Source of the DNA: Monocercomonoides exilis
Lineage: Eukaryota; Preaxostyla; Oxymonadida; Polymastigidae
Assembly: GCA_001643675.2 (NCBI GenBank)
Contig: LSRY02000059.1
Coordinates: forward strand, 315,001-379,000
DNA length: 64,000 bases
Direction of reading: 5' to 3'
Shown here: piece after piece, positions 22,794-34,512 of the stretch
Numbering within the stretch: position 1 is the first letter of the stretch
Layout: each line of letters starts with the position of its first letter
Program-made: the position numbers and the translations under genes
The notes under the pieces: generated by a model
What the model was told of the DNA's origin: nothing
The model's input: the letters and a program-made list of their open reading frames with translations, nothing else
Database searches by the model: none

Positions 22794-25700
22794 TTAGAAA
22801 GGCTTTTCATCATCGTCATATCGATGAACAAGGTGAGTCTGAGCATCGTCATCTTCTTCTTGTAATAATTGTCTTTCCTGCTCTCTTTGATTGTCAATGT
22901 TTGATCCAGAATCATCTTCATCATCGTCACTATCTTTGCTCTTATTTACATCTTCCTCCTCCTCTTCTTCCTCCTCATCCTCATCCTCATCATCAGCTTT
23001 TGAAAGTTCCACTCGAAAAACACACTGATGATCTTCAACAGCATGCACAATAAGTTTACTCTCTTTTTGCTTCTCTGGTTGTGCGCTGAATTGGTTCCTC
23101 TTGTGGTGGATTGAAGTCTTCGATCCAGTTTTATTCCTTTCACTGCTTTGCCCGACCATTTGCAAAGCATGCGGTTCACCTCCTTCTCCTTCATCTTCAT
23201 CGTCACTTGGATCATTCTCTGTGAAATTTCTGTTTCTGCCTATTGACGGAAGCGGAGTAATAACATTTGGGGTGGAGCGAGAGAACTTGTACAATTGAGA
23301 GTTGCGATATTGAATGGGCGTTTGAACCGATGAAAGAAGTCGACTTTCTGACGCACTTCCACTGTTCATATGGTCTTTAGAGTGCTCTTCTGTGTAATCC
23401 TCGTGCTCTGACGTTTTGTCTTTAGATTTTTCTTCTTCTCCTTCAGTGTCAGTTTCAATCAACTCGAGTTCAATAGTTTCTGCAAGAGGAGATGGCTCGT
23501 GTGAATTTTCTTCTGAAATATGAGCAGCCTCTTCAATTTCTTCTGAAGAATGAGGTTCTATTTCTTTTGTCTCTGTTTCTATAGACAATTCGCTAGGTTT
23601 GCTTTCATCACTCTCACCAGATTTAACTGCATTTTCTATGTCTGCATGATCCCCTTCAAATTCTTCTTTCTTTTCATTTTCATTATCGTTTTCATTCTTA
23701 TTTTCATTTTCGCCTTCTTCTTCTTCTTCTTCAACAATTTGTGTGCGTTCCATTTCTTCTGATTTCTCCGAACGCACATCCTCACTATTTTCTTTATGTT
23801 CATTTGCTTGTTCATCTCTCAAGTGATCTTGAATTTCTTCTGCATCTGATGAATTTGCAATTGGCTCAAGTGGCTGTGCTGCTTCGTCTGTCTGCAAATA
23901 ATTGCTTAATGAAATATTTGAAGATTTGTGTGCGAGTGATCTTTCTGGTTGAGTCATTGTTAGTGTCAAGTTAAAATCATCAAATGAATCTGAGACTGTT
24001 GAAGTTGGTTGATAAATGTCTTCTTTTCGCTCATATGCTTCATTGCTAACTTGCTTATTATTATTATTCTCGATTGTCGTTTCTTGATTCACTTCTTTAT
24101 CATCCTTTTTTTCTTCCACTTCTTCATACTCATATTCATACTCTTCTTCTTCTTCTTCTTCCTCCTCCTCCTCTTCTTCTTCTTCCTCTTCTTCCTCTTC
24201 TTCAGCTTCCTCTTCTTCTTCATATTCAGATTCTTCAACTTCTTCAACTTTTTGAATGCTTTTCAGTTGCTCCATCTTTATGTTCAATTGTTCCTTTGCT
24301 TCTTCCAATTGCTTGTTGATCTTTTCTTCAAAATTCTGTTCGACTTGTTTCATTTCATTTGTTGCAGCCGAATTTGAAGCATTCACTTCTTCCGCCAAAC
24401 GCTTAAGTTCCTCAGACAATTGGTTTATTTCTTCATTTGTGTGATTAGCTGCATTCACTGACTGCTCACAAGCATGTTGCGATTCTGTTATCGCTTTGAT
24501 GCTATTTTGCACCTCTTCATTCAGATTCTTGATATCATTTGCGATTCTTCGGCACTCGTCCATTTCTCTCAATCTTTTTGACTGGTCTCGCACTCTGTCT
24601 TCAGATTCTCTCTTTATTTCTGTGCGAAGCATTTCTCTATCTTCCTTTTCAGCCATTCGCTCTGACTTCTCTTCATTAAGTTCTTCACGAAAGCCTTTAA
24701 TGGAATCAAGCGCATCTAAATATGTTTGGTGCATGCTTTCTATTGATGCTTTGTCTTCTTCTCGCTCTTGAATCAGATTGTTGATTAAGCTTTGCTGAGC
24801 AACCAGCTGCTGACTGTTATTCGTATACTCGGATTTCAGCTTGTTTATATCTTCAATCATTTCCTGCCTGATCTGCTTCTCTTCCTCTTTGCTCCTCTCT
24901 TCTTCTTCAATCCACCGTCTCCTTTCATCTTCAATTCTCAACGTTTCACTCGAAATAAATTGTGACATAACTTTTGACAAAGCTGTTGAAAACGATTGCC
25001 CTTCATCTTCGTCTCCTCTTTCTTCGGGATCAATCAGAGACAAAGCGCTCTGTGCAACAATTGTTTCAACTTGCCTCGGCAGCTCTTCCAAATACACTGC
25101 TTTTTCAGCAGTTTCCTTCACAATCATCTTTGTTTCAGCCGCATCTCGTTCTATCTTGTTCAAGCACTCTGCAATAACTTGCTGATCTTGAAAGTTTTGT
25201 GCTTGCAAAGCAGACACGTGACTTTTAACACTTTCTGCTATCAGCTCTTTTATTGATGATTGAGGCAATGCAGCAGAACCTTTTCGAAAAGACGACTCTT
25301 CTGCTCCATCTTCATTGCGAAGTGATGAATTATTCGTAATAGAACTTATTTCTTTTTTCTGGTGCTTCAGCTGCTCTTCCAGAATGCACAGCGAAGAAGC
25401 AATTTTTTCTGAAAAATTATCCAACACTTCTTGCACATCATTTGCTTGTTCCTAAATAATACATCAAATATTTTGTTTGCAGTTTTCACATTAAAAATTG
25501 GCAGGGAAATATTAAAAAATTTATTGTTTTCAAATTTGCAAGATTAAAATTATTCACGTAAGTAACTTTTATGCAAACCTCAAGTCGTTTATGGAGCGAA
25601 GTTTGGAGGGATGCGACCTTCACTTTCCATTTTGCTTCAATTCTCTTTTCAGCTGCTTCCACCGCAGATTCCACAGCTTCTGCAACAAGCGATTTTAAGG

Positions 25701-26597
25701 ATTCTTCTGACACAGAAGACGCTGAAGGGTTTGCTGTTTGTTGCAATAATGAAGTCGAGAGACGATTTGAAAGAGATAATGAAGTAGATGAACTGTTGAA
25801 AGGAATTTGGCCAGTCGTTCCTCCTAATCCCCTCGTTTGTCCTATCGTCGAATCAAGCATTTTCATTTTTGATGCTGCATCAATTTCCATTTGAGAAAAA
25901 GAAGCCATCGTTTTTAAAAATGAATTCTCAGATGGTTGAGGTTCTTGCTTTTTAAGAAGGGATAAACGCATTAATGGATTTGCTGAACCTTGATGTTCTC
26001 TTTCGATTTGATCAATGCGAGAGAATAACGAGTCAATATCAGTTTTAATTGTACCAATGGATTGCGACAATTCACCGATGGAATGCGTATGCTTTCGTAG
26101 AGAAGCAGAATGCTGATCAATATAAGATGATTGAGATTCAACTGTACATTCAAATGATGCTATTGAAGCCACAATCGACGCTACTTGCTTTGAAATAAAG
26201 GCAAGTGATGAAGGATAGGCTTGTTGTGAACTAACTGAAGAAGATGTTGATTCCAACGAATCAGAGGCAATTTGTTTTTGTTGTTCAAGATTCTTAATCA
26301 GTGAATGAGGAAGGGAATAAAATGCTTCTCCGAGAGATTGTTGCGATTGTTCACATTTAGTTAAACGTGATTCTTGTTGAATTAATGATTCATTTATATT
26401 GTTAAATTGTTTTAATTGCTCGTTAAATTTCTTTTCTGATAATGACTGTAACAATTGGGCAATTGTTTGCTTTTGACCTTTCAAAATACATTTTTTGAAA
26501 ATAATTCAACGAGTTAGCAAATAAATGCTAAAAACTTTCACTAACCTGTTTCTATTAATGGATCATCTTCATAGGAAGATTTTTGTTTTGCGTCCAT
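22794..26597 (-). CDS. Unrecognised 1202-aa coiled-coil protein with extreme acidic tracts
   Basis: Three exons: 26597-26546, 26477-25579 and 25451-22794 (phases 1 and 0). The model gives 1202 aa. Residues about 15-190 are helical and rich in Gln/Ser. Residues about 270-750 are long heptad-type coiled coil (for example AEKEDREMLRTEIKRES). An almost pure Glu tract of about 40 residues follows, near 24130-24230. The C-terminal third is Glu/Ser/Asp-rich, disordered, with a second acidic tract close to the end. No motor, enzymatic or membrane segment is seen. A structural role in the cytoskeleton is plausible but rests only on the coiled coil. It lies 368 bp from the kinesin stop codon on the same strand. 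Confidence 0.75.
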
Positions 26598-26965
26598 TGG
26601 TCTCAAGACCAATATAACCCTTTTACTTTGAATCAAGATCTCTCATAACCATAAGCTTTTAATAAACTTCACTCAAAGATTCAGCTTCATTCATTTTCAA
26701 AACAAACAATAAAGATTTTTTATTGATATTTCATATATTGCTATAAAAATTCAAAAATAAATGATATAAACATTTAAAAAGGTGTTTTTTTGCATTTTGA
26801 GCAATCTAGATACACACAACTACAACTCTTTTGAAATACTAAAACTTTCACATTTTTCATGTTATGAAATTCGCATGCATTTATTCATTTACCATCCTTT
26901 TAAATCATATCCAAATTATTCATTCAAATCATAGAATCGATAAATTCAATCGAATTATCTCTCGC
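26598..26965. other. Short intergenic region between kinesin and coiled-coil genes
   Basis: 368 bp, AT-rich, must contain the kinesin 3' end and the coiled-coil promoter. No specific elements seen. Confidence 0.4.
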
Positions 26966-29900
26966 TCAAGTGGATGGAACGCTGTGTGCACTCTGCCCAG
27001 CCTCTCCTCTGAAAATGCTGCTTCCATGAACAGCAGCAATAATCTTTGTGCGAGGAAGTACTATCATTTCTCGCGCCTTCATTAAAAGCAATACACAAAT
27101 GAATAGAAAGTGGTAAAATAATAAAATTAATTAATTAATTAAAAAAAAAGAAAGAAAATGTGACTTCTTTATTTGACATAAGAATAAGAATGGATAAAAC
27201 CTTCTGTTCCAAAATCAATTCTTGCTTTTCATTTTGCACCTCCAGCTGTCTCAATGCTTTGTCGCGTGCTTTTGTCAGCTCAGCCAATTTTTTCTTTTGC
27301 TGGTCTATCAAAGCAGCATAATCAGATCTAAGAGAATTGCATTTCATTCAAATAAAACGGAAGTTAGATGAGAACGAATGGGATAAAAAAATAGAAAAGA
27401 ACAACGAACAAAAGAAAGAAAGAGAGGAAGGAAGGAAGGAAGGAAGAAAGAAAGAAAGAAACAATAAATAAATGGAATTGCAATTAATCGTTGTTTATTC
27501 TCAAACTTCTGCTTTGATGGCTCCTTTGTCGCATCTTCAAGCAAGTTCTGAATCTTCTTCTTTTCAGCATTCGCCTCTTCCTTTCTTTTCTTCATCGCTT
27601 CCATCTCTTCCTTAATCTTTCCGTTCTCATCTTCGCTCTTCTGCTCTTGCGCCGCAGCTTCCTGGGCGGCCTTCCTTTGAGCAGCCAGTTTTTGCTTCAA
27701 AGTGATGTACTGTGAGTGAAGAACAAGAAGAGAAGCTAAACTGTTGGGAGACGAATCAGATGGAATGAATAGATTTGGAGTTAAGTCTGATCCTTCTTCC
27801 TCTTCTTCTTCCTCTGCCTCTTCCTCTTCATCACCATCTTCTTCTTCCTCTTCCATTTCTTCTTCATCCATTTCTTCCTGCTCTTCCCCATCTTCTGTTT
27901 CCTCTTCAATTGAATCGTCCTTTTCATCTTTTTTGTTCCCATCAAGCAAATCATCCACCACTTCAATTCCCTCCATTTCAGAAAGAAGTTGCCTCTCATC
28001 TGTCATTTCAGAAGACTTCCCATCAGAAATAACTCCTTCCCTTTCCTCTTCTCTTCCTTCAACCGTCTGGCGAAGTGCTGTTTGAATTTCTGCGCTTTTC
28101 TTCTGAGCAGTTCGCATTTCTTCCTCCAAAAACGAAGATAAAAGACTGTTGTATTTTTGGAGCTGCTCTTTATTTTGTGGATTCTCATTTTCCAACACAT
28201 TTTCCTTCATCCTTTCAATCCCTGAGCCAAATTCCAGCGCCATAATCTGCTCCTTCAACGCAGAAATGATCTTTTCCCCACTTTCACACAGAACCATCTG
28301 CTGTGTGGTTGCTTTCAACTCAGAATTCAACGCCCTTCTTTCTGCTGTTCGTGTGTCTGCCTCTTCCTGCAGTGCAGCAATTGCCTCGTCTCTTACACTC
28401 TGCAGCTGCGCCACCCGCTCACTCACTTCGTCTGCCCCATGTTTTCCTTTCCATTCATGCTCAATCTCCTTCTGCAGCTCTTCAAACATCGCTGCTGCTT
28501 CTTCTGTCGATGCCTTCTCCATTGTTTGTGTGGCTGCTTCTTTCTGCTCATCCAGTTGTGCTCCAACATTTTGCACTTCTTGTTCCATCTGCTGTGCTCT
28601 TTGGAGAAGATAATCAATCTGAGCAGACTGCAATGAATCATCCACTGTCAAATGATCAGAATTGTCTCTTGTGCCCTTTTGTGTGTCATCTTTCACTCCA
28701 TCATTCTTTTCAGTCTTCATTTCACTCTGTTGTCTGATGCCTTCCACAGAGCAGTAGAAGTTCTGTGTCCATTTCACAAACTCCTCTTCTTCCTGTGCAG
28801 CAAGCATCCTTTTCCTCGAAATCAGCTTTTCTCCTCTTTTCACCCTTCTCTGCTGCTTCACCGCTTTCGCCTTCCTTTTTTCCTCGTCTATGAGCATCGT
28901 CTGCAGCTCGTCTATTTCTCCGTCTAATGTGTTCTCTTCGGCTGCTGTTGTGTCGAGGGAGCTCGATTGGCCATCAAGAAATGTAACAAGCGCTTTGCAG
29001 AAGCAGCGGCCATCCAACGATTGAGAGTTTGATGTTGATGACACATCTTGTGGATTATCTGGAGAAGAAGGTGAAGCTGTTGAAGGAGATGAACTTGTTC
29101 CACTTTCCATAAACAGCTCCAGATCGTCAATTAAGTCATCGTCTTCGTCTTCACTTTCATCAATTTCATCGTCATTGTCCTCATCATCACTCAACTCTGA
29201 TGTTTTTGACTGAGACGATTCGCTTCTTTTCTTCTCTCGTTCATTCGCTTCTGCTTCAATTCTGTTCAGAACTTGAAGCTTTGCCTCTGCTTTCTTCTTC
29301 TCCCCTTCTTCAAAGAGCTGTGTTAGAACTGCTATGTTCTTTTCTCTCTCTCTCTCTTCCTGCTCCATCTTCACCACGCCCTGCACTGCACCTTCCAGTC
29401 CTCTCTCTTCCTCCTCCCTCTTTCTCTCCATCCATTCTCTTCGCTTGTCCAGCACAGCCAGCTCGTCCTGCTGCCGCATCGCTTCTGTCATCAGCGACGT
29501 CAGCTCATCACGCAGCTGCCCTGTCTCATTCTGAACTCTCCTCGCTGCCATCGCCACTTGCCCCATCGCAGCAGAATGCGCAAACACTTCGTTCTTATCG
29601 TCATATGCAGAATTTGACTTTGATGAACTTGCAGAAGAAGAAGAGGAGGAGGAAGAGGATGATGATGCTGAAGAAGAAGAAGAAGAAGATGATGATGATG
29701 AAGCAGACGATGAACCAGAATTGCTTTGACTCTCTTCCATCTGCTCCTGCTCCATCATCTGCTTGAACTGCTCAAGTATTTCTGGCGGGAGTGTGCTGCC
29801 TGTCCAGAGCGATGAGTTCATCTTCATCCATTCGAGACGCCATTTCAGTGCTTTGTTGCCGCTGATCAGACGAGCGATCTCTCTTTGCGCTGCCTCCACT

Positions 29901-31533
29901 TTTCGGTTCAGCTCAGCCACGCTCAGCTGCGCATTGCACTTCACTGTGTTCTTCAAGCTTTTTGCACTAAACATTCAATGAAGCATTAAGGGGGATAAAA
30001 TTTCATTGATTGTTTCGAATGAAATATCACAAGAAAAATAAAAGTTGTTCGCATTCGAAGTTGAATAGAGTCAAATGAACAATGCTTTTCATTTGAAGAT
30101 GATTATTTTAACAAACCGTTGAGCAAACATAAGTGTCGAAATAGTCTCTTCTGCATTAAATGGATGCGCACTGGCACAGACAAGCAGCGTGGTTTTGCAG
30201 TTCCCTCCGAGTGATTCTTGAAGCAGCCGAGTCAGTTTGCTATCACGGAAAGGAACATGTGGGATCCCCTCGACAAGCGCATGTATACACATTCCCAGTG
30301 CAGAAAGCGATTGATTAATTTTCTTTGCCTAAAATTTAAAAATAAGAATCGGCGTTTTGATAATTGAAATAAAACAAAAGCATTTAGAGTTTCATTCAAA
30401 GAAAAATATCAATTGATATTTTGAATTTCATTAATTGATTTTTAATAATAACAAACTTCGTTGAGTGTTTGTCCAGTTGCTCCAGTCTTTTTCACTTTCT
30501 CTGAACCAGCCAGATCAACAAGATTCAACTTTCCTGTTTTTGTGGTTCCTTCGGGAGATTTCTGCTCTATCATTATAATAAAAACGCTGTGACTTCGCGA
30601 GCTTTTCGCATTCATCTGAGTGAAAGAAACAGCACGTGATGCCTCTCCCAACTTCAATAATTCTGATACTTCATCTTCTGATCTAACACACTTGAAGTTT
30701 GTAATTTAACATCATAAAACAGAAATATGTGGTTGATTAAAAGTTTATAAAGAAAAGTATTTACAGATAAAATTCTTCAAACAAGTTCAGTTGCATCGCC
30801 AACATATATGCCCCTTGTTGGAGACTCTCGCACTTGAAGATTAGATTGCGCTGGATTGAATAAATCTCTAATTTGCTCATTATAGATTTCAAGAAACGAG
30901 CATTTAGCTATGTATTCTGTTTCACTTTTGTCGTTAGCAATGTGATTAAAAATGTGTCGTGATGCTCTTGGAATCACTCCTTGAAGATCCTCTGCTCCAA
31001 TATCTGGACCAAACATTGAAAAACTTTTTCCAGCTCCGGTTTGTCCTAAATAATTGTTGATTACCTTAAAAGTCGAAAAAAATCAGTATCAAACCATATG
31101 CAAAAAATGTGCCATTAAAACCATTAATGACGTCGTTTACCGTCTCTCTCGCGGAATCTTGAAATAGCTCTACCTGTACAATTTTCAATCGATTCAGTTT
31201 ATTGTGTGATTTTATTCTAATCAAATAAATCAATAAACAATTCAAACTTGTGTTGTGTCTGGAGGGAAAATTCTATCAAATCTAAAGGTTTTCTGCCCCT
31301 CTGGCATTTCGATTTTAACAACATCTTTCCCCTCATATTTGATTGAAAATTGATCTTGGTTCGCTACGACCTCTGACATTTCACGTTGATTAAAAGGACG
31401 AAAACGGCATACAACTCTAATAACACATAAAGTCGTTTCAAAGAAATACACATAAAATAAAATAAAATATTGTCCATCTTCTAAATATCATACATAATTC
31501 AAACCTGATTCCACAAACTGTTTCGTTATTCAT
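26966..31533 (-). CDS. Kinesin heavy chain, kinesin-1-like, N-terminal motor
   Basis: 1227 aa in nine exons: 31533-31505, 31416-31248, 31173-31095, 31045-30783, 30690-30457, 30328-30117, 29966-27507, 27327-27201 and 27076-26966. All phases agree. Motor marks in order: [48 protein letters not shown] (P-loop about residues 93-100), [25 protein letters not shown] (switch I), [17 protein letters not shown] (switch II), [25 protein letters not shown], then [15 protein letters not shown] into the neck. This order and wording fit kinesin-1. The stalk is long coiled coil broken by Ser and Glu tracts. The tail encoded by the last exon ([19 protein letters not shown]) loosely recalls the kinesin-1 autoinhibitory IAK region. 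The role would be plus-end transport on microtubules. The seventh intron holds a GGAA/GAAA microsatellite. Confidence 0.92.
27425..27461. repeat. GGAA/GAAA tetranucleotide microsatellite in a kinesin intron
   Basis: Runs of GGAA then GAAA on the plus strand, lying inside the 27328-27506 intron. On the coding strand it is a pyrimidine-rich tract. Confidence 0.9.
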
Positions 31534-31716
31534 GACAGTTTTTGTTATGGAACAGGAAATTTTTATTAAAAAAATTTACAATTTTTTATTTAAAAAGTTT
31601 GATTTGTTGTCAAATACGTTATTGCCTCTCATGCATGTTCAAAGAAATCATAAAAAAAATAATCAATGATCAAAAAAAATTGAAATTAAACGAATATTGG
31701 CTTTTTCATCACCAAT

Positions 31717-34452
31717 TTATTTCTTTCTTCTTCCACCTCTCTTCTGGGTCTGCTTTGCAACAGCCATGATCTTCTCCTTTTTCTCATCCATCTCAATTTC
31801 CTCTGCAGATCGTGTGATATGGTGGATTTCATCAACATTAGTGGAACCTTGAGAAACACCCTTTGCATAAATGTTTGTTGTTTTGCCTTTTCCTTTCTTT
31901 GACTTCGAGTCCACATACTTTCTGCTAATCCATCTGTTTGGATCAGGCTCAGCCATTGGGTTATAAGACTTGGGGTATCTGATCTTCCTCTTCCTCTTCT
32001 TCTTCCTCTTTTCTGTCTCTTCAGCCACACTCGTGTCTTTAGCCTTCGATTTCTTCGATGCTTGGCTTCCCTTTGAGCTCATCTTCGCCTTTTCCGAAGA
32101 GCATCCTTTCAACAGCTCAGCAAAGCCTTCCAGTGAATTCACATCTTCTGTGTCTAAGATGTCCACAGAAGGCACATCCAGCATCTTCTTCTCTGTCACT
32201 GTGGGATTCAGAGCACATTCAGAAGTGATGCGACCCTAATAAGAAATTTTGATAAAAGATGATATATAAAATATTATGTTTGTTATTATTATAATTCAAT
32301 AAATAAAAAGAAATACAATGAAAAATATAAAAATCAAATAAAATAAAATAAATTCTTCATACAATTCTTCCAAATCTCTGGTAAGTCTCTGAGCTGCTCA
32401 GCATCTTCCAGAAAGTGATGGCGCTTTCGTAGTTCTGCTTCTGCTCTGAGTGTCTGGCTGCAGACATCGCCATCGAGCAGAAGATGGTCTCGACAGTCTG
32501 CACAGGCAGATGGAAGATAGGCGCATTGATCTGCCCGAAGCTCTGCTGCTGGGACTCAGAAGAAGAGGAAGAGGAGGGCACAATGGAAGAGGACGCAGCT
32601 GTTGAGAGGGGGACTACACCTGACTGGCAGTGGATGAACGGCAGAGAGAGGAGTGTGCTCATCGAAGGGAACCAGCGGGACGAGGCTGGCACGTCTGAGG
32701 AAACTGTGTCTGGAAGCGTCGGCACAGGCAGATTCAGCGCCTTTATCATCTCTTTCTCTTGTGAGTCTCTGATCTTCCTGTCGTCCCTCAGCTGCCTCAG
32801 CAGACTCGCTGTCTTTTCGAAGTCTTCAGTCGTGTTCTTCTTCGCTCCTTTGTCTCCTCCTTTCTTCCCTTTGCTCTGAATCGCGTTGAGCAGCCCTGAA
32901 ACAGGTGGCATCATCCGCAGCACAGGGTGGAAGTGTGTCATCAGCACCTGCTCTGCCTCGTCGTTGCGCCTCAGGCGGAAGAGCAGGTCAGCCATCAGAA
33001 GAGCCACACGCGATGTCTCCACAGGAGAAGGTGTGGCGCTGAAGGCATCGAGGAAGTCCCGCCCAATCTGCTCCATTCGCGACAGCTGCTTCTGCACCAC
33101 GCCTGCATACAGCATCTGCATCACGACGCCTCTTTCGTCGTGGATGCCCAGTGACTCGATCTGGTTCACGTAGTCACGCACTTGATCGAACTGGGGGAGG
33201 AAGGAAGGAGGGAAAATGAGAAGGAAGAATAATTGGTAAGGAACGAAGATGTTTATCAATTAAAAAAGGAAGGAAGAAAGAAAACAAGAAAGAAAGCAAT
33301 ACAAAAAATATAAAATTATTAATTAGATTTTCATAAAATAATTAAGTTTCAGAATAGCTACAAGCCTTTTTGGTGTTCAAAGACAGCGCAAATTTTGTAA
33401 AATGGATGATGCTGCGCTGAATCCCATTCAACTTTGTTTTCATAACGCCTTCACTCGAAGCGGCTCGAACCTATTTTATGTGACAGCAAGTAACAAATAA
33501 AAACATATGTCAAATATGTTCACAGAAATCAAAAGTTCAATGTTGTTAGCTGTGAATATTTCACATAAGAATGACGATTACCTTTTTAATGTCGATATCT
33601 TTGCAATTCCTTCCGAGAAGAGCAGCTGAATTCGCACATGCAACAACCAATACAGCTGGATCAGAAGGACGCAATTGTACGAGAGTGTCAAATATATGCT
33701 GCGCTTCCTCAAAATTGCCTGTTTTTGCCAGTGCATATCCTTTTTGTGCTAATATCACTGCAGTTTCATTTGCAATGTATTCTTCGTCTTCTTCTTCATT
33801 TTCTTCTCTACAAATTCTTTCGCTTTCATCGAGAACAGCTATTGCAGCAGAGTAATTTCCCATTGCAATAAAGCAACAGGCTTGATTGTATAAAGATTCA
33901 AAAGAAGGCGAATCTCCGCTTTTCTCTCCTGATAAGACAATTTTTCTAATTTCCTCAGGACGTGACATAGAAAGTGCTGCAAGGTAATTTGTTTTTAATT
34001 CCTCGTCTTTTGGATTTTCTTTAAACAAATCTCCATAAATCCTGGCGGCTCTTTTGAATTTTTCAAGTCGGAACGAAATTTGAGCATCCAAATGACGAAC
34101 GCACAAAGGAGGATTTTCAATCGATTTGATTATTGGATAAGCTTCTGCATAACGTTGTTGACGATATAAAGAATATGCCTTTTCAAAAAGTAAATTTTCA
34201 TCCTCTCCAATAAATTCTAGTGCTTCATCAAAGTTATCCAAGTGAAGGAGGCAAAGAACTTTACATTTTCTTGCATCAATATCATTTGGCTTGATGGAAA
34301 GAACTGGATAAAAAAAAGGTTAACATCAAAGCGTAGAATTGAAAAAGCAAACTTTTATCTGACAGCTCCTCTGCTTCTTCATACTCTTCTGCTTGAACTT
34401 TTTCTCCAATACGTAAAAATAATTGGTCAACTTTCTTTTTATCGGAAGACAT
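31717..34452 (-). CDS. SRP72: Signal recognition particle subunit SRP72
   Basis: 757 aa in five exons: 34452-34353, 34303-33582, 33470-33366, 33190-32363 and 32235-31717. The N-terminal two thirds are TPR-like helical pairs (DNFDEALEFIGEDENLLFEKAYSLYRQQ..., YNQACCFIAMGNYSAAIAVLDESERI). The C-terminus has the SRP72 RNA-binding motif: a basic run, then RYPKSYNPMAEPDPNRWISR, matching the 'P..YdP...PDPeRWlp' signature. SRP72 binds 7SL RNA with SRP68 and is needed for ER targeting of secretory proteins. The third intron must use a GC donor (AAG|GCTTGT), because the neighbouring GT choice puts a stop in the next exon. Exon 4 is visibly more GC-rich than exon 2. Its start codon lies 60 bp from the divergent Cys-rich gene. 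Confidence 0.9.
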
Positions 34453-34512
34453 TGACAAGATCTTTGATCAATCACATGTATAATAATAAAATTAGAATTC
34501 TTGGATAACAAA
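34453..34512. promoter_or_regulatory. Very short (60 bp) divergent promoter, SRP72 / Cys-rich gene
   Basis: Only 60 bp separate two outward-facing start codons. Promoters and 5' UTRs must overlap or lie inside the genes. No element is identified; inferred from geometry. Confidence 0.5.
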
